Shown: positions 22,004 to 30,099 of the stretch, piece by piece | Layout of the letters: every line of letters begins with the position of its first letter | Numbering within the stretch: position 1 is the first letter of the stretch | Origin: a virus | Direction: 5' to 3' (one strand) | Length of the DNA: 31,600 nt | IMG/VR virus record: IMGVR_UViG_3300030430_001253 | Span: 1 to 31,600 of that record | Translations under genes and position numbers: made by a program | The notes under the pieces: model-generated | Database searches by the model: none | Told to the model about the DNA's origin: nothing | The model's input: only the letters and a program-made list of their open reading frames with translations

Positions 22004-23343
22004 CAGTACTAGACAACGAAGGGAGTGTATTAGATGTCTTTGGTACTGGTGGATTAGATCTCGATACAGAGAAACTAATGAATAGGATAATAGATGATTT
22101 ACACCCTAAACAAAGAGCATTCGTAAACGATACAGAGACAGAGATAATAGGATTATCCGCTGGATACGGTGCTGGTAAAACAAGAAGTTTATGTGCTAAA
22201 GCTGTTCAACTAGCAGTGATGAATGCAGGGTTTACTGGTGCTGTAATGGAACCAACAGGCAGTTTGATTAGAGATATATGGCAAGCTGACTTCGAACAGT
22301 TCTTAGAGAATTATGAGATTCCGTATTCCTATAGAGCATCACCACTACCGGAATACATATTGCATCTACCAATGGGTGATACTAAGATACTATGTCGATC
22401 CTTTGAAAATTGGAGTCGGATAATAGGTCTAAATCTGGCTTTCGTATTAGCAGATGAAATAGATACAGTGAGTCCTACTGTTTGCGATAGAGCATTTCCA
22501 AAGATATTAGGTAGGCTTCGATCTGGTAATGTCAGACAATTCGGAGCTGCAAGCACACCAGAGGGTTTTAGATGGATGTGGAATACATTTGGGTCAGATA
22601 GTGCACAAAGCAGAGAAGATCGGAGGCTGATACGCATGAGAACAAGAGATAATCCACATTTACCAGATGATTTTATAGAACGTATGCAAGCAAACTATGA
22701 TCCATCTTTGCTACAGGCATATTTAGAGGGTAGCTTTGTAAATCTTAACACTGGTCAAGTATATGATAGATTCGATCGTAAGAAGCATGTATCTACCATA
22801 GTATTGGATACTAGTGATGAGATACTAAGAGTTGGTATCGACTTTAATATTGGTAATATGTCTGCTGTAATGGGGGTGCGTATCGGTACGAAGTTAGTCA
22901 TAATAGACGAAATACACAAATGTCATGATACAGATGCATTAGCACAGGAGATATTACGCAGATACCCACAAAGAACTATTTGTGTATATCCTGACTCCTC
23001 TGGTGGGAATCGTTCTACTAATGCAACTTTGACTGACATAAATATTCTCACTAACTATGGTTTTAAAAATATGTCTCCCCGCAGTAATCCTCCTGTCAGG
23101 GATCGGATTTCGTCAGTACAAGCGTTACTCGAAAATGGCAAAGGGGAAGTTAGATTACAAATCAGCCCCCATTGCAAACGCCTAATTGAATGTTTAGAGT
23201 TGCAATCTTATACTGAAAAAGGAGATCCAGATAAAGATTCTGGCTATGATCATATTAATGATGCTCTTGGGTATCTTGTATGGCGTGAATTTAATCCACT
23301 GCATATGCGGGCTGGTCGTGGAACAGGGGTTAGGATTTACTAA
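22000..23343 (+). CDS. Large terminase subunit
   Basis: The 447-residue protein has a Walker A motif AGYGAGKT (residues 54-61), a Walker B-like AFVLADEIDT (147-156) and a C-terminal nuclease region beginning RVGIDFNIGNMSAVMG, with Asp as expected for the RNase H-like domain. YLEGSFVNLNTGQVYDRF is the typical linker between the two. It pumps and cuts DNA into the procapsid through the portal encoded next. The start is ATG in an ATGA overlap with the small subunit. Length is normal for the family. Confidence 0.93.
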   Translation: MTVLDNEGSVLDVFGTGGLDLDTEKLMNRIIDDLHPKQRAFVNDTETEIIGLSAGYGAGKTRSLCAKAVQLAVMNAGFTGAVMEPTGSLIRDIWQADFEQFLENYEIPYSYRASPLPEYILHLPMGDTKILCRSFENWSRIIGLNLAFVLADEIDTVSPTVCDRAFPKILGRLRSGNVRQFGAASTPEGFRWMWNTFGSDSAQSREDRRLIRMRTRDNPHLPDDFIERMQANYDPSLLQAYLEGSFVNLNTGQVYDRFDRKKHVSTIVLDTSDEILRVGIDFNIGNMSAVMGVRIGTKLVIIDEIHKCHDTDALAQEILRRYPQRTICVYPDSSGGNRSTNATLTDINILTNYGFKNMSPRSNPPVRDRISSVQALLENGKGEVRLQISPHCKRLIECLELQSYTEKGDPDKDSGYDHINDALGYLVWREFNPLHMRAGRGTGVRIY

Positions 23344-23368
23344 ACAAATGGTATTATGAGGTAAAAAA

Positions 23369-24760
23369 GTGTCTTACAGCAGCTACGCCATTTATAACAA
23401 TCCAGTATCTAGAAAAGTTACTGATGTAGACAGCCCTAATGCAGCTTTTTTCAATATGTTGCCTCACTGGGGTTTGATAGAGGACTTAGTACAAGGCACA
23501 TTCAAAATCAGATCAGAACATAGAAAATATCTACCACAAGAGCCAAGAGAGCAAGATGATTCTTATGACATCAGATTAGCCAGATCTGTTTGTCCTCCAT
23601 ACTTTTTGAGACTAGAGAGAATGCTTGCTGGTATGCTTACTAGAAAACCAGTACGACTAACTGATGTTCCTGATTCAATTCGTGAAGATTTATTCGATGT
23701 AGACTTAGAGGGTAATGATCTCAATATTTGGACTTATGAGACTGCACGAAAAGCTATTAGATATGGTCACGTAGGAGTGCTAGTTGATGCACCGAAAGAA
23801 GGAAATAGTGTTAGACCATATTGGGTTACATATACACCTAGAGAAATATTAGGATGGAGAACAGAGATTGTAGATGGTCAGCGTGTATTATCTCAGCTGC
23901 GATTGATGGAAAAGGTAGTTGTACCTGATGGTAAATATGGTGAAAAAACAATAGAACAAGTCAGGGTATTAGAAAGAGGTAAATACGAACTGCACAGAAA
24001 AAACAACAAGAGTGATTTTGTATTGTTTGAAGAAGGTGTTATGTCAACAGAACAAATACCATTTGCTATAGCATATTCAAACAGAGTCGGATATTTGGAA
24101 TCTAGACCACCAATGGCAGATATTGCAGAGCTAAATCTTATTGCATATCAAACCCTTAGTGATCTTGCAAATCAGCTTCATATATCAGCAGTGCCTATGC
24201 TTGCAATGTTTGGATTTCCCGCTGCTGCTGAAGAAGTATCTGCTGGTCCAAGTGAAGCATTATCATTGCCACAAGAAAGTAGGATTGAATATATAGAACC
24301 AGAAGGTAGAAGTTTTGATGCTCAGTTTCGTAGGTTAGACCAACTTGAAAAACAAATAAATGAACTAGGACTAGCTGCTGTATTAGGACAGAAGTTATCA
24401 GCAGAAACAGCAGAAGCAAAAAGAATAGATAGAAGTCAGGGTGACAGCACCATGCAAGTAATAGCACAACAGATGCAAGATTTAATAGATAACTGCCTCA
24501 AGTTTCATGCACAATATCTAAATGAATCAACTGCTGGTAGCAGCTTTGTAAATAGAGACTTCTTAGCATCTAGACTAGATCCACAAGATGTACAGGCATT
24601 GATACAGCTAAGAGCACAAAATGAGATCACACAAAAAACATTGTTATCACAACTTACTGAGGGAGAAGTATTAGGAGATGACTTTGATATAGAAGAAGAA
24701 CTAGAAAGCACTGCATCAGGTGGCCTAGTAGATATGAATCCACCAGATCAAGCTGAATGA
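23369..24760 (+). CDS. Portal protein, DUF4055-like
   Basis: The 463-residue protein begins at GTG 23369 with a Shine-Dalgarno GAGGT 6-11 bases upstream. Early blocks (NMLPHWGLIEDLVQGTFKIR, then HRKYLPQEPREQDDSYDIRL, then FLRLERMLAGMLTRKPVRL) match what I know of DUF4055 portals. The C-terminal part is helical with ETAEAKRIDRSQGDSTMQVI, a common portal feature. It forms the dodecameric ring at one capsid vertex through which DNA enters. It sits between the terminase and the minor head gene as expected. Confidence 0.85.
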   Translation: MSYSSYAIYNNPVSRKVTDVDSPNAAFFNMLPHWGLIEDLVQGTFKIRSEHRKYLPQEPREQDDSYDIRLARSVCPPYFLRLERMLAGMLTRKPVRLTDVPDSIREDLFDVDLEGNDLNIWTYETARKAIRYGHVGVLVDAPKEGNSVRPYWVTYTPREILGWRTEIVDGQRVLSQLRLMEKVVVPDGKYGEKTIEQVRVLERGKYELHRKNNKSDFVLFEEGVMSTEQIPFAIAYSNRVGYLESRPPMADIAELNLIAYQTLSDLANQLHISAVPMLAMFGFPAAAEEVSAGPSEALSLPQESRIEYIEPEGRSFDAQFRRLDQLEKQINELGLAAVLGQKLSAETAEAKRIDRSQGDSTMQVIAQQMQDLIDNCLKFHAQYLNESTAGSSFVNRDFLASRLDPQDVQALIQLRAQNEITQKTLLSQLTEGEVLGDDFDIEEELESTASGGLVDMNPPDQAE

Positions 24761-24763
24761 TGA

Positions 24764-26005
24764 ATGGCTATAGAAGATCAAGCTGTACCAGAATCTTTAT
24801 ACAGAAATGCAATAAATCTGAATAGGTATCAAACATCTGTATCAAAAAAATTAATCAATAGATATAACGATATTATTGTTGAACTAACAAATGAGCTACG
24901 AAATACTGATATTGAACTAACCGCAGCGAGGCAACTAAGAATATCAACGATACTAAGACAGTTAGAAGAAAGCCTAGGTACTTGGGCTATTGATGCGACA
25001 AATGTTACAAAAGATGAACTACAAGGATTAGCAGCTTTGCAATCAGATTTTATTCAAGAACAGCTTAAAAAAGTACTACCATCTGATGAAATGAAATCAG
25101 CAGTAAGAACAGTTGAAATTAGTCCACAGTTTGCACAAAGCGTAGTAACAACAGATCCAGCTAGAGTTAATGTTTTTACATTGCCAGAAGAATTACAGGC
25201 AACACGAACTGGCATCGAACCTAAGTTCTCATTAACTGCTAGAGAAGGTGCAATTATTACTTTGCCTAATGGTGCAACAGTACAAACATCTTTCAGACGT
25301 ATTGCTGCATCACAACATGAATTACTATCAAAAACAGTAAACAATGGTTTGCTTATTGGTCGTACTACACAAGAAATATCAAGAGAACTTAGAGGTAGAT
25401 TAGATTTTGAAGAGGTAGGAACATTAGCATCTATCAAACAAAAAGGTGGAGTTGCAACAAAACTTGCCAACAATCAAATAGAAACAATCGTGCGAACTAG
25501 CATCAATCAAGTGTCCAACTCAGCTGCTATTGCTGTTTATAGAAATAACTCTGATATAACTGATCGCTATAGATATGTAGCAACACTAGATACAAGAACT
25601 TCTCCTATATGTTCTAGGCTTGATGGACAGGTATTTACATATGGCAAAGGTCCAACACCACCGCAGCATTTTAACTGTCGATCTACAACTGTACCTTTGG
25701 TAAAAGAAGCATTCTTAAAACGATTTGGTGTGACTCAAGAAGATTTTGAAGAAGGTGCACAGAGGCCATCAAAAACAGGTTTAGCACAGAAAGGGAAAAT
25801 GGTTCCAGCTAATGAAAACTATGCATCATGGCTTAGTAAACAGCCATCCGAAATACAAGATGAGGTATTTGGTAAAAAGAAAGGGGTCATATATAGATCT
25901 CAGTTAAGAAAAAAAGATCCAACAACAGTTCTTAGAGAGTTTGTACGATCTGATGGATCTGAGCTAACCTTAGAAGAGTTAGGAAGGTTGAACAATGCCA
26001 CTTAA
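24764..26005 (+). CDS. Minor head protein, Mu gpF / SPP1 gp7-like
   Basis: The 413-residue protein carries the F-like motif near residues 262-312: RTSINQVSNSAAIAVYRNNS, then RYRYVATLDTRTSPICSRLD and PPQHFNCRSTTVPLV with H302 and C305. This matches Mu gpF-type head morphogenesis proteins that act between portal and capsid, sometimes ejected with the DNA. The first 250 residues are helical with unclear function. Its start lies 3 bases after the portal stop. The 11-base overlap with the next small gene fits the compact head operon. Confidence 0.85.
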   Translation: MAIEDQAVPESLYRNAINLNRYQTSVSKKLINRYNDIIVELTNELRNTDIELTAARQLRISTILRQLEESLGTWAIDATNVTKDELQGLAALQSDFIQEQLKKVLPSDEMKSAVRTVEISPQFAQSVVTTDPARVNVFTLPEELQATRTGIEPKFSLTAREGAIITLPNGATVQTSFRRIAASQHELLSKTVNNGLLIGRTTQEISRELRGRLDFEEVGTLASIKQKGGVATKLANNQIETIVRTSINQVSNSAAIAVYRNNSDITDRYRYVATLDTRTSPICSRLDGQVFTYGKGPTPPQHFNCRSTTVPLVKEAFLKRFGVTQEDFEEGAQRPSKTGLAQKGKMVPANENYASWLSKQPSEIQDEVFGKKKGVIYRSQLRKKDPTTVLREFVRSDGSELTLEELGRLNNAT

Positions 26006-26153
26006 ACGTGGATCTTCAAAAGAGATCATATCTAAGAATATACAAATGCTAATACGAGAGGGCAAACCCTATCGACAGGCAGTAGCTATTGCATTATCTG
26101 AATCAGAAGGAAGGAAAAAGAAAACAAGACGGAAAAAAAGAAAAAAGGTATAG
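25995..26153 (+). CDS. Small basic phage protein (KRGSSKEIISKNIQMLIREG type)
   Basis: ATG at 25995 opens a 52-codon frame: MPLKRGSSKEIISKNIQMLI, then REGKPYRQAVAIALSESEGR and a Lys/Arg-rich tail. Proteins of this exact pattern (MPLKxGxSxxxISxNIxxLxxEGxPxxQAVAIAL) are very common next to phage head genes. No function has been established that I know of. The high basic charge suggests binding to DNA or to acidic capsid proteins. The frame overlaps the minor head gene by 11 bases. Confidence 0.75.
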   Translation: MPLKRGSSKEIISKNIQMLIREGKPYRQAVAIALSESEGRKKKTRRKKRKKV

Positions 26154-26176
26154 TATTAGTAGTTCTCTCTAAAACT

Positions 26177-26242
26177 ATGTATCATTCTGGTGGCATGAAG
26201 AAAAAAAAGAAGAAGAAGGTAAAAAAAGGAGGTAAAAAATAG
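26177..26242 (+). CDS. Very short Lys-rich peptide
   Basis: A 21-codon frame encodes MYHSGGMKKKKKKKVKKGGKK. Only the context supports it: the next gene overlaps its stop as TAGTG, and this operon is otherwise packed with overlapping small basic genes. I recall similar poly-Lys peptides in marine phage head operons, but chance in poly-A DNA is an alternative. Confidence 0.4.
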   Translation: MYHSGGMKKKKKKKVKKGGKK

Positions 26243-26349
26243 TGGGTTATACTTTCAAAGTTCAAACATACGATGAACCAAAGCCTAAAGCTGAAGTAAA
26301 ACCAAAAACTTCTAAAACCAAATCTAAAAAAAGTGACAAGAAAGTTTAG
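26242..26349 (+). CDS. Small Lys/Pro-rich protein
   Basis: GTG at 26242 is preceded by a perfect Shine-Dalgarno AAGGAGGT (26226-26233), one of the strongest in the window, and overlaps the preceding stop. The 35-residue product (MGYTFKVQTYDEPKPKAEVK, then PKTSKTKSKKSDKKV) has a short beta-like start and a Lys/Pro/Ser tail, probably disordered. Its last bases overlap the next gene by 17. Function is unknown. It belongs to the basic-protein cluster. Confidence 0.5.
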   Translation: MGYTFKVQTYDEPKPKAEVKPKTSKTKSKKSDKKV

Positions 26350-26548
26350 GCGACAACCAAAAGATAAAAAAACAGGACTTCCGAAAGTTTATCTCTCTGG
26401 GGCTAAAAATAAAGCTGCAAAGGCTGCCGAAATCAAAAGAACAGCAGCAGCCTATAGACGTGGTGAAAAGATTGACCTAAAAGCTGTTTCTCAATTCCGA
26501 GTCTCCCAAGATGGCACCAAAAAAAAGAAAAAACGCAAAAAAAAGTAA
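26333..26548 (+). CDS. Small basic phage protein (RQPKDKKTGLPKVYLSGAKN type)
   Basis: GTG at 26333 starts a 71-residue product: MTRKFRRQPKDKKTGLPKVY, then LSGAKNKAAKAAEIKRTAAA and a Lys-rich end. I know this pattern (KDPKTGLPKKYLxGAKN, then helix, then SRVxQ) as a conserved small protein of many phages, of unknown role. It is overlapped by its neighbours on both sides (17 and 38 bases), which fits the dense operon. The C-terminal KKKKKRKKK run is unusual in length. Confidence 0.7.
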   Translation: MTRKFRRQPKDKKTGLPKVYLSGAKNKAAKAAEIKRTAAAYRRGEKIDLKAVSQFRVSQDGTKKKKKRKKK

Positions 26549-26807
26549 ATCAGCTGGCGAAACTACTAAAGCTGCAATTATTAGAAAAAAGGCAGCGAAT
26601 AGTATTTACACTACTGGCGATTTGAATAAAGTCTATGCCAGAGGTGTGGCTGCGTACCTAAGTTCTGGTTCTAGGAATGTTTCTGTTGGTGCTTGGTCTA
26701 TGGGTCGTGTTAGCAGTTTTGTCAGTGGTAAAGGTGGTGCAAGAAAAGCTGATATTGATATACATGAAAATAGATTAAAAAATCCAAAGAAAAAAAGAAA
26801 AAAATGA
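26511..26807 (+). CDS. Small basic protein, DUF5824-like
   Basis: The 98-residue product has a Lys-rich start (MAPKKRKNAKKSKSAGETTK) and a core VYARGVAAYLSSGSRNVSVG, then AWSMGRVSSFVSGKGGARKA. This core (GxxAYLSSGSR, then W(S/A)xxRVxSFVxGGxARKAD) matches DUF5824-type phage proteins in my memory. Function is unknown. A capsid-associated or DNA-compacting role fits its charge and place before the scaffold. It is coupled to the next gene by ATGA. Confidence 0.7.
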   Translation: MAPKKRKNAKKSKSAGETTKAAIIRKKAANSIYTTGDLNKVYARGVAAYLSSGSRNVSVGAWSMGRVSSFVSGKGGARKADIDIHENRLKNPKKKRKK

Positions 26808-26953
26808 AGCTATCTACAAGACAAAAAAACAAACTTAAAGAACATTCAGCCCATCATACAAAAGGTCATATGGATTATATGAAACGTAAGATGAGAGAAG
26901 GGGTTTCATTTACTAAAGCACACAATATGGCAATGAAGAGGAAGGGAAAATGA
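26804..26953 (+). CDS. Small basic His/Lys-rich phage protein
   Basis: A 49-codon frame at ATG 26804 (ATGA overlap) encodes MKLSTRQKNKLKEHSAHHTK, then GHMDYMKRKMREGVSFTKAH and NMAMKRKGK. The pattern (KxLxxHSxHHTxxHMxxMxxxMxxGxSFTxAHxxAMKxxGK) is a common small phage protein. The regular His residues could bind metal. Function is not established. It ends with another ATGA overlap. Confidence 0.75.
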   Translation: MKLSTRQKNKLKEHSAHHTKGHMDYMKRKMREGVSFTKAHNMAMKRKGK

Positions 26954-27231
26954 GTGACCCTAGACTCAAAAGATTTGGGTTATCTGGTTTCAACAAACCA
27001 AAGAGAACACCATCACACCCAACAAAGAGTCATGTTGTTTTGGCAAAAGAAGGAAATAAAGTTAAATTAATTAGATTTGGAGCACAAGGGGCAGACACAA
27101 AGCCACCAAGAAAGGGCGAAAGCATGGCAGATAAGGCAAAACGCAAGAGTTTTAAGGCAAGACACGCTAAAAATATCGCCAAAGGTAAAATGTCAGCAGC
27201 TTTTTGGGCTGACAAAGTAAAATGGAGCTAG
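26950..27231 (+). CDS. Small basic protein, DUF5872-like
   Basis: The 93-residue product (PRLKRFGLSGFNKPKRTPSH, PTKSHVVLAKEGNKVKLIRF, KSFKARHAKNIAKGKMSAAF) matches a widespread phage family. It has the GFNKPKRTPxHPTKSHVV block, the LIRFGxQG strand and the KSFKARHxKNIAKGKMSAAxW C-terminus. It is known from many phages and some giant viruses, without proven function. It lies directly upstream of the scaffold gene, so a role in head assembly or DNA condensation is plausible. Confidence 0.75.
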   Translation: MSDPRLKRFGLSGFNKPKRTPSHPTKSHVVLAKEGNKVKLIRFGAQGADTKPPRKGESMADKAKRKSFKARHAKNIAKGKMSAAFWADKVKWS

Positions 27232-27263
27232 TATATTAATATTCATTACAATACCGCTTATTT

Positions 27264-27938
27264 ATGGCTGAAGAATTACAACGCCCAAACCCCTCACAAT
27301 CTGAGTTCGATGCAATGAAAGCAGAGGTTGAAGCGATGAGAAAAAAGAATGCAGAGTTGCTTGCAGATTACAAAAAAGCAACGGAGAAAGCAAAAGCTGT
27401 ACCACAAGATGTTGATGTTAATGAACTTATAGAGTTCAAAAGAAAAAAAGAACAGGAAGATTTAGAAGCAAAAGGTAAATACGAAGAGGCAAGAGAAAAA
27501 CTAGCTCAACAGTATAGAGATGCAGAAGAACAAAAAAATCGAAGGATCCAAGAACTAGAGTCAAGACAACGTGAGTTGGAGATTGAAGCACCAGCTGTAT
27601 CAGCACTTGCTGACGTAGTACATGATCCACAATATGCTCTTGGTCGATTGAAAAAAGATCAACTTGCAAGAGAAAGTGATGGTACTGTTGTTGTTGTTGA
27701 TGGTTATAATCGAACACCTGTAAAACAATGGGCACAGCAGAATTTACCTAACTGGGTACAAAAACATCCAAGGCCACAAGGAGGTGGAGCACCATCTGCT
27801 AAAACAACTACAGTAGAAAGTGTTGCAGGTGAAAAAAATCCATTTGCACCAGAAACTTTTAATCTCACTGAACAAAGTAGGTTATATAGAACTGACAGAA
27901 ATAAATATGAATTGTTAAAAAATCAAATTAGCGGTTAA
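27264..27938 (+). CDS. Scaffold protein
   Basis: The 224-residue acidic protein has a long coiled-coil (SEFDAMKAEVEAMRKKNAEL, then LLADYKKATEKAKAVPQDVD and IEFKRKKEQEDLEAKGKYEE), then a beta-containing region (VVVVDGYNRTPVKQWAQQNL) and a flexible Gly/Pro end. High charge, a long coiled coil and position just before the major capsid gene are the usual marks of a phage scaffold. It should be lost or cleaved after procapsid assembly. No protease gene is seen in the window, so exit without cleavage is a possibility. Confidence 0.75.
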   Translation: MAEELQRPNPSQSEFDAMKAEVEAMRKKNAELLADYKKATEKAKAVPQDVDVNELIEFKRKKEQEDLEAKGKYEEAREKLAQQYRDAEEQKNRRIQELESRQRELEIEAPAVSALADVVHDPQYALGRLKKDQLARESDGTVVVVDGYNRTPVKQWAQQNLPNWVQKHPRPQGGGAPSAKTTTVESVAGEKNPFAPETFNLTEQSRLYRTDRNKYELLKNQISG

Positions 27939-27949
27939 TATAGGTTTAA

Positions 27950-27978
27950 CTTGGTAGTGCCAAGCTAGGGTAGTGCCC
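27950..27978 (+). promoter_or_regulatory. Two adjacent hairpins with identical TAGTG loops before the capsid gene
   Basis: CTTGG-TAGTG-CCAAG (27950-27964) and GGG-TAGTG-CCC (27968-27978) are consecutive hairpins with the same five-base loop, followed by a CGCAATATTTTTTT run. They lie between scaffold and capsid genes. They may be an attenuator, an RNA processing or stability element that raises capsid output, or a phage promoter/operator. Confidence 0.4.
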
Positions 27979-28006
27979 GCAATATTTTTTTCAACATTAT
28001 TAGATT

Positions 28007-29041
28007 ATGGCTACCACAAGGAGCGACATTATTGTTCCAGAGCTGTTTACGCCATATTTGATTGAAGCTACAACAGTTCGTGATAGTTTCCTTCAAAGTG
28101 GAGTCGTACAGCCTTTACAAGAATTAAACCTATCAGCCGATAGAGGTGGGGATTTCGTAAAAATTCCTTTTTACAAAGCAAATTTAACTGGTGATTTTGA
28201 AGTTCTTACAGATAGTACTTCTCTTACACCCGGAAAAATTACTGCGGATAACCAGATTGGAGTAGTGCTTCATCGTGGTCGTGCATTCTCTTCAAGAGAT
28301 TTAACTGCTTTAGCTGCTGGTGCTGGCGGTGATCCACAAGCTGCGATTGCCAACAAACTTGCAGACTATATCAACAACCAAAAGCAGAAAGATTTATTCT
28401 CTTGCTTAACTGGTGCATTCGGTTCTATTAACGCAAACGATTCAAACTCAGCATTATTTGCTTTAACAATCGACTCAGAATCTGGTGATTCTCCAACAAC
28501 TTTGAGTCCTAGACACGTTGCAAAAGCACAATCTCTATTAGGAGATCAAGGCGATAAGTTGACAGCTATTTGTATGCACTCAAAAGTGTACTACGACTTA
28601 GTAGAAAGAAATGCTATTGATCGGATTTACGACAATACAGGTGCACCAGATACAGCAGCAGCATCAGGTAGTACAGCAAGAGCATTTGATCAGCCTACAT
28701 TTGGTCAATTCATGGGTCTAAATGTTATCATTTCTGATGACGTACCCACAACTGGTTCTGGTTCTTCTACTGAATATTCAACATTCTTCTTTACACAAGG
28801 AGCTGTTGTTACAGGTGAGCAAGCACCACAAAGAATTGCAACTGATCGTGACATTCTTGCATTAGAGGATGCTTTAGCAGTTGATCTACATTACATCTAC
28901 CATCCAGTTGGTTTGAAGTATGCAGTAACAACTGTTAACCCAACAAGAACAGTTCTTGAAACAGTAGCTTCATGGTCGAAAGTTTACGAGACAAAGAACA
29001 TCGGTATTGTTCGTGCAACTAACGTATCTAATCAGGATTAA
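28007..29041 (+). CDS. Major capsid protein, HK97 fold
   Basis: The 344-residue protein starts MATTRSDIIVPELFTPYLIE. It has SGVVQPLQELNLSADRGGDF and IGVVLHRGRAFSSRDLTALA, then a C-terminal GLKYAVTTVNPTRTVLETVA ending near NIGIVRATNVSNQD. This fits HK97-type coat proteins common in tailed phages, with length usual for those without a prohead protease fusion. It builds the icosahedral shell. It is preceded by the scaffold and followed by a decoration-type gene, the normal order. No cross-linking Lys/Asn can be judged from sequence. Confidence 0.9.
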   Translation: MATTRSDIIVPELFTPYLIEATTVRDSFLQSGVVQPLQELNLSADRGGDFVKIPFYKANLTGDFEVLTDSTSLTPGKITADNQIGVVLHRGRAFSSRDLTALAAGAGGDPQAAIANKLADYINNQKQKDLFSCLTGAFGSINANDSNSALFALTIDSESGDSPTTLSPRHVAKAQSLLGDQGDKLTAICMHSKVYYDLVERNAIDRIYDNTGAPDTAAASGSTARAFDQPTFGQFMGLNVIISDDVPTTGSGSSTEYSTFFFTQGAVVTGEQAPQRIATDRDILALEDALAVDLHYIYHPVGLKYAVTTVNPTRTVLETVASWSKVYETKNIGIVRATNVSNQD

Positions 29042-29043
29042 TT

Positions 29044-29409
29044 ATGCCATCATTATTTGAAGTAACTGCTGGTTCTTTAGTTGGACCAACAACTGGTGGA
29101 ACTGTAACTCAGGCCACTAATAAATCAACTGGCGTAACTCTAAGTACAGAGTCAGGTCAGATCACAATGAACAACGCAGCATTAGCAGATGCAGCAGAGG
29201 TATCTTTCACAGTTACCAACACAAAAATTGCTAGTACTGATGTCGTTGTTGCTTGTCATGGATCAGCTGGTACAGCTGGTGCATATATCGTCAGTGCAAA
29301 CGGAATTGCAGATGGTTCATTTAAAATCACTGTTTCTAACGTTTCTGGCGGTTCTTTGAGTGAAGCAATTGTTATTAACTTTGTTGCATTGAAAGGTGCA
29401 TCTAGCTAA
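29044..29409 (+). CDS. Capsid decoration / head fibre-like protein
   Basis: The 121-residue product is beta-rich and weakly charged: VTQATNKSTGVTLSTESGQI, then MNNAALADAAEVSFTVTNTK and VSNVSGGSLSEAIVINFVAL. This pattern is frequent in phages directly after the capsid gene, where it is thought to decorate or stabilise the head. Position here is the same (2 bases after capsid). The repeated ITMNNAALA and ITVSNVSGGSLSEA blocks suggest a compact beta sandwich. Its exact structure is not known to me. Confidence 0.7.
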   Translation: MPSLFEVTAGSLVGPTTGGTVTQATNKSTGVTLSTESGQITMNNAALADAAEVSFTVTNTKIASTDVVVACHGSAGTAGAYIVSANGIADGSFKITVSNVSGGSLSEAIVINFVALKGASS

Positions 29410-29549
29410 TGAGCATTATTGCTTTTAGGCGAATGAGAGAGCAAAATGAGGCTGCTGCAAAGGCAGCTTCACTTGCTCAATCTAAAACAAAGCCAAAACC
29501 TAAAACTAAAACAAAAAAAGTTATAAAAGTTTCTCAAAATGGCGATTAG
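29409..29549 (+). CDS. Small Lys/Ala-rich protein
   Basis: ATG at 29409 overlaps the previous stop by one base, opening a 46-codon frame: MSIIAFRRMREQNEAAAKAA, then SLAQSKTKPKPKTKTKKVIK. It has a short N-terminal helix and a Lys/Pro/Thr tail. It overlaps the connector gene by 11 bases. Its composition resembles the other small basic head-operon proteins. Function is unknown. Confidence 0.6.
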   Translation: MSIIAFRRMREQNEAAAKAASLAQSKTKPKPKTKTKKVIKVSQNGD

Positions 29550-30099
29550 TATTGATGCTACTGTTGGTGGTGCTTCTGCAAATAGTTATATAACTCTTTC
29601 AGATGCAAACTCTATTGTCGAAGGATTAATTGTTGATGATGACGTATCAGCATGGGATGGTTCTAATACAGACAACAAAAACAGAGCATTATATACAGCT
29701 GCACAGAGAATAGACAGATTTAGATTTTTAGGTGCTCGTGTTTCTGATACTCAGGCTCTTGAGTGGCCTAGATCGGGTGTTAGAAAACCTGATACCTATA
29801 CAAATCTTTATGGACTTAGTTTCCCAAATAGAATTGTTGCTGATTATTACACAGATACAGAAATACCTGATCGTGTAAAAAATGCACAAGTTGTATTAGC
29901 TGTTTACTTGAATAACAACAGAGATGGTTTAGGATTGAGTGGATTGGAAGATTTCAACAATCTTTCTATAGGTGGGCTAAATGTTACACCTAACTTTTAT
30001 GGGGCTGTTGGTGCTGATCGCATTCCACCAATGGTTGAACGTTATTTAACTGGCATCAAAATCGGTGGTGCTGGCAATTTATCTATCAAGAGGTCTTAA
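29539..30099 (+). CDS. Head-tail connector (HK97 gp6-like / DnaT-like)
   Basis: The 186-residue protein begins MAISIDATVGGASANSYITL with DANSIVEGLIVDDD, then helices RALYTAAQRIDRFRFLGARV and DRVKNAQVVLAVYLNNN. This is the usual pattern of the adaptor often labelled DnaT-like in phage annotation, but its place after the capsid gene marks it as a head-tail connector. It should bind the portal and start the neck. It ends with a TAATG overlap onto the next gene. Confidence 0.75.
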   Translation: MAISIDATVGGASANSYITLSDANSIVEGLIVDDDVSAWDGSNTDNKNRALYTAAQRIDRFRFLGARVSDTQALEWPRSGVRKPDTYTNLYGLSFPNRIVADYYTDTEIPDRVKNAQVVLAVYLNNNRDGLGLSGLEDFNNLSIGGLNVTPNFYGAVGADRIPPMVERYLTGIKIGGAGNLSIKRS

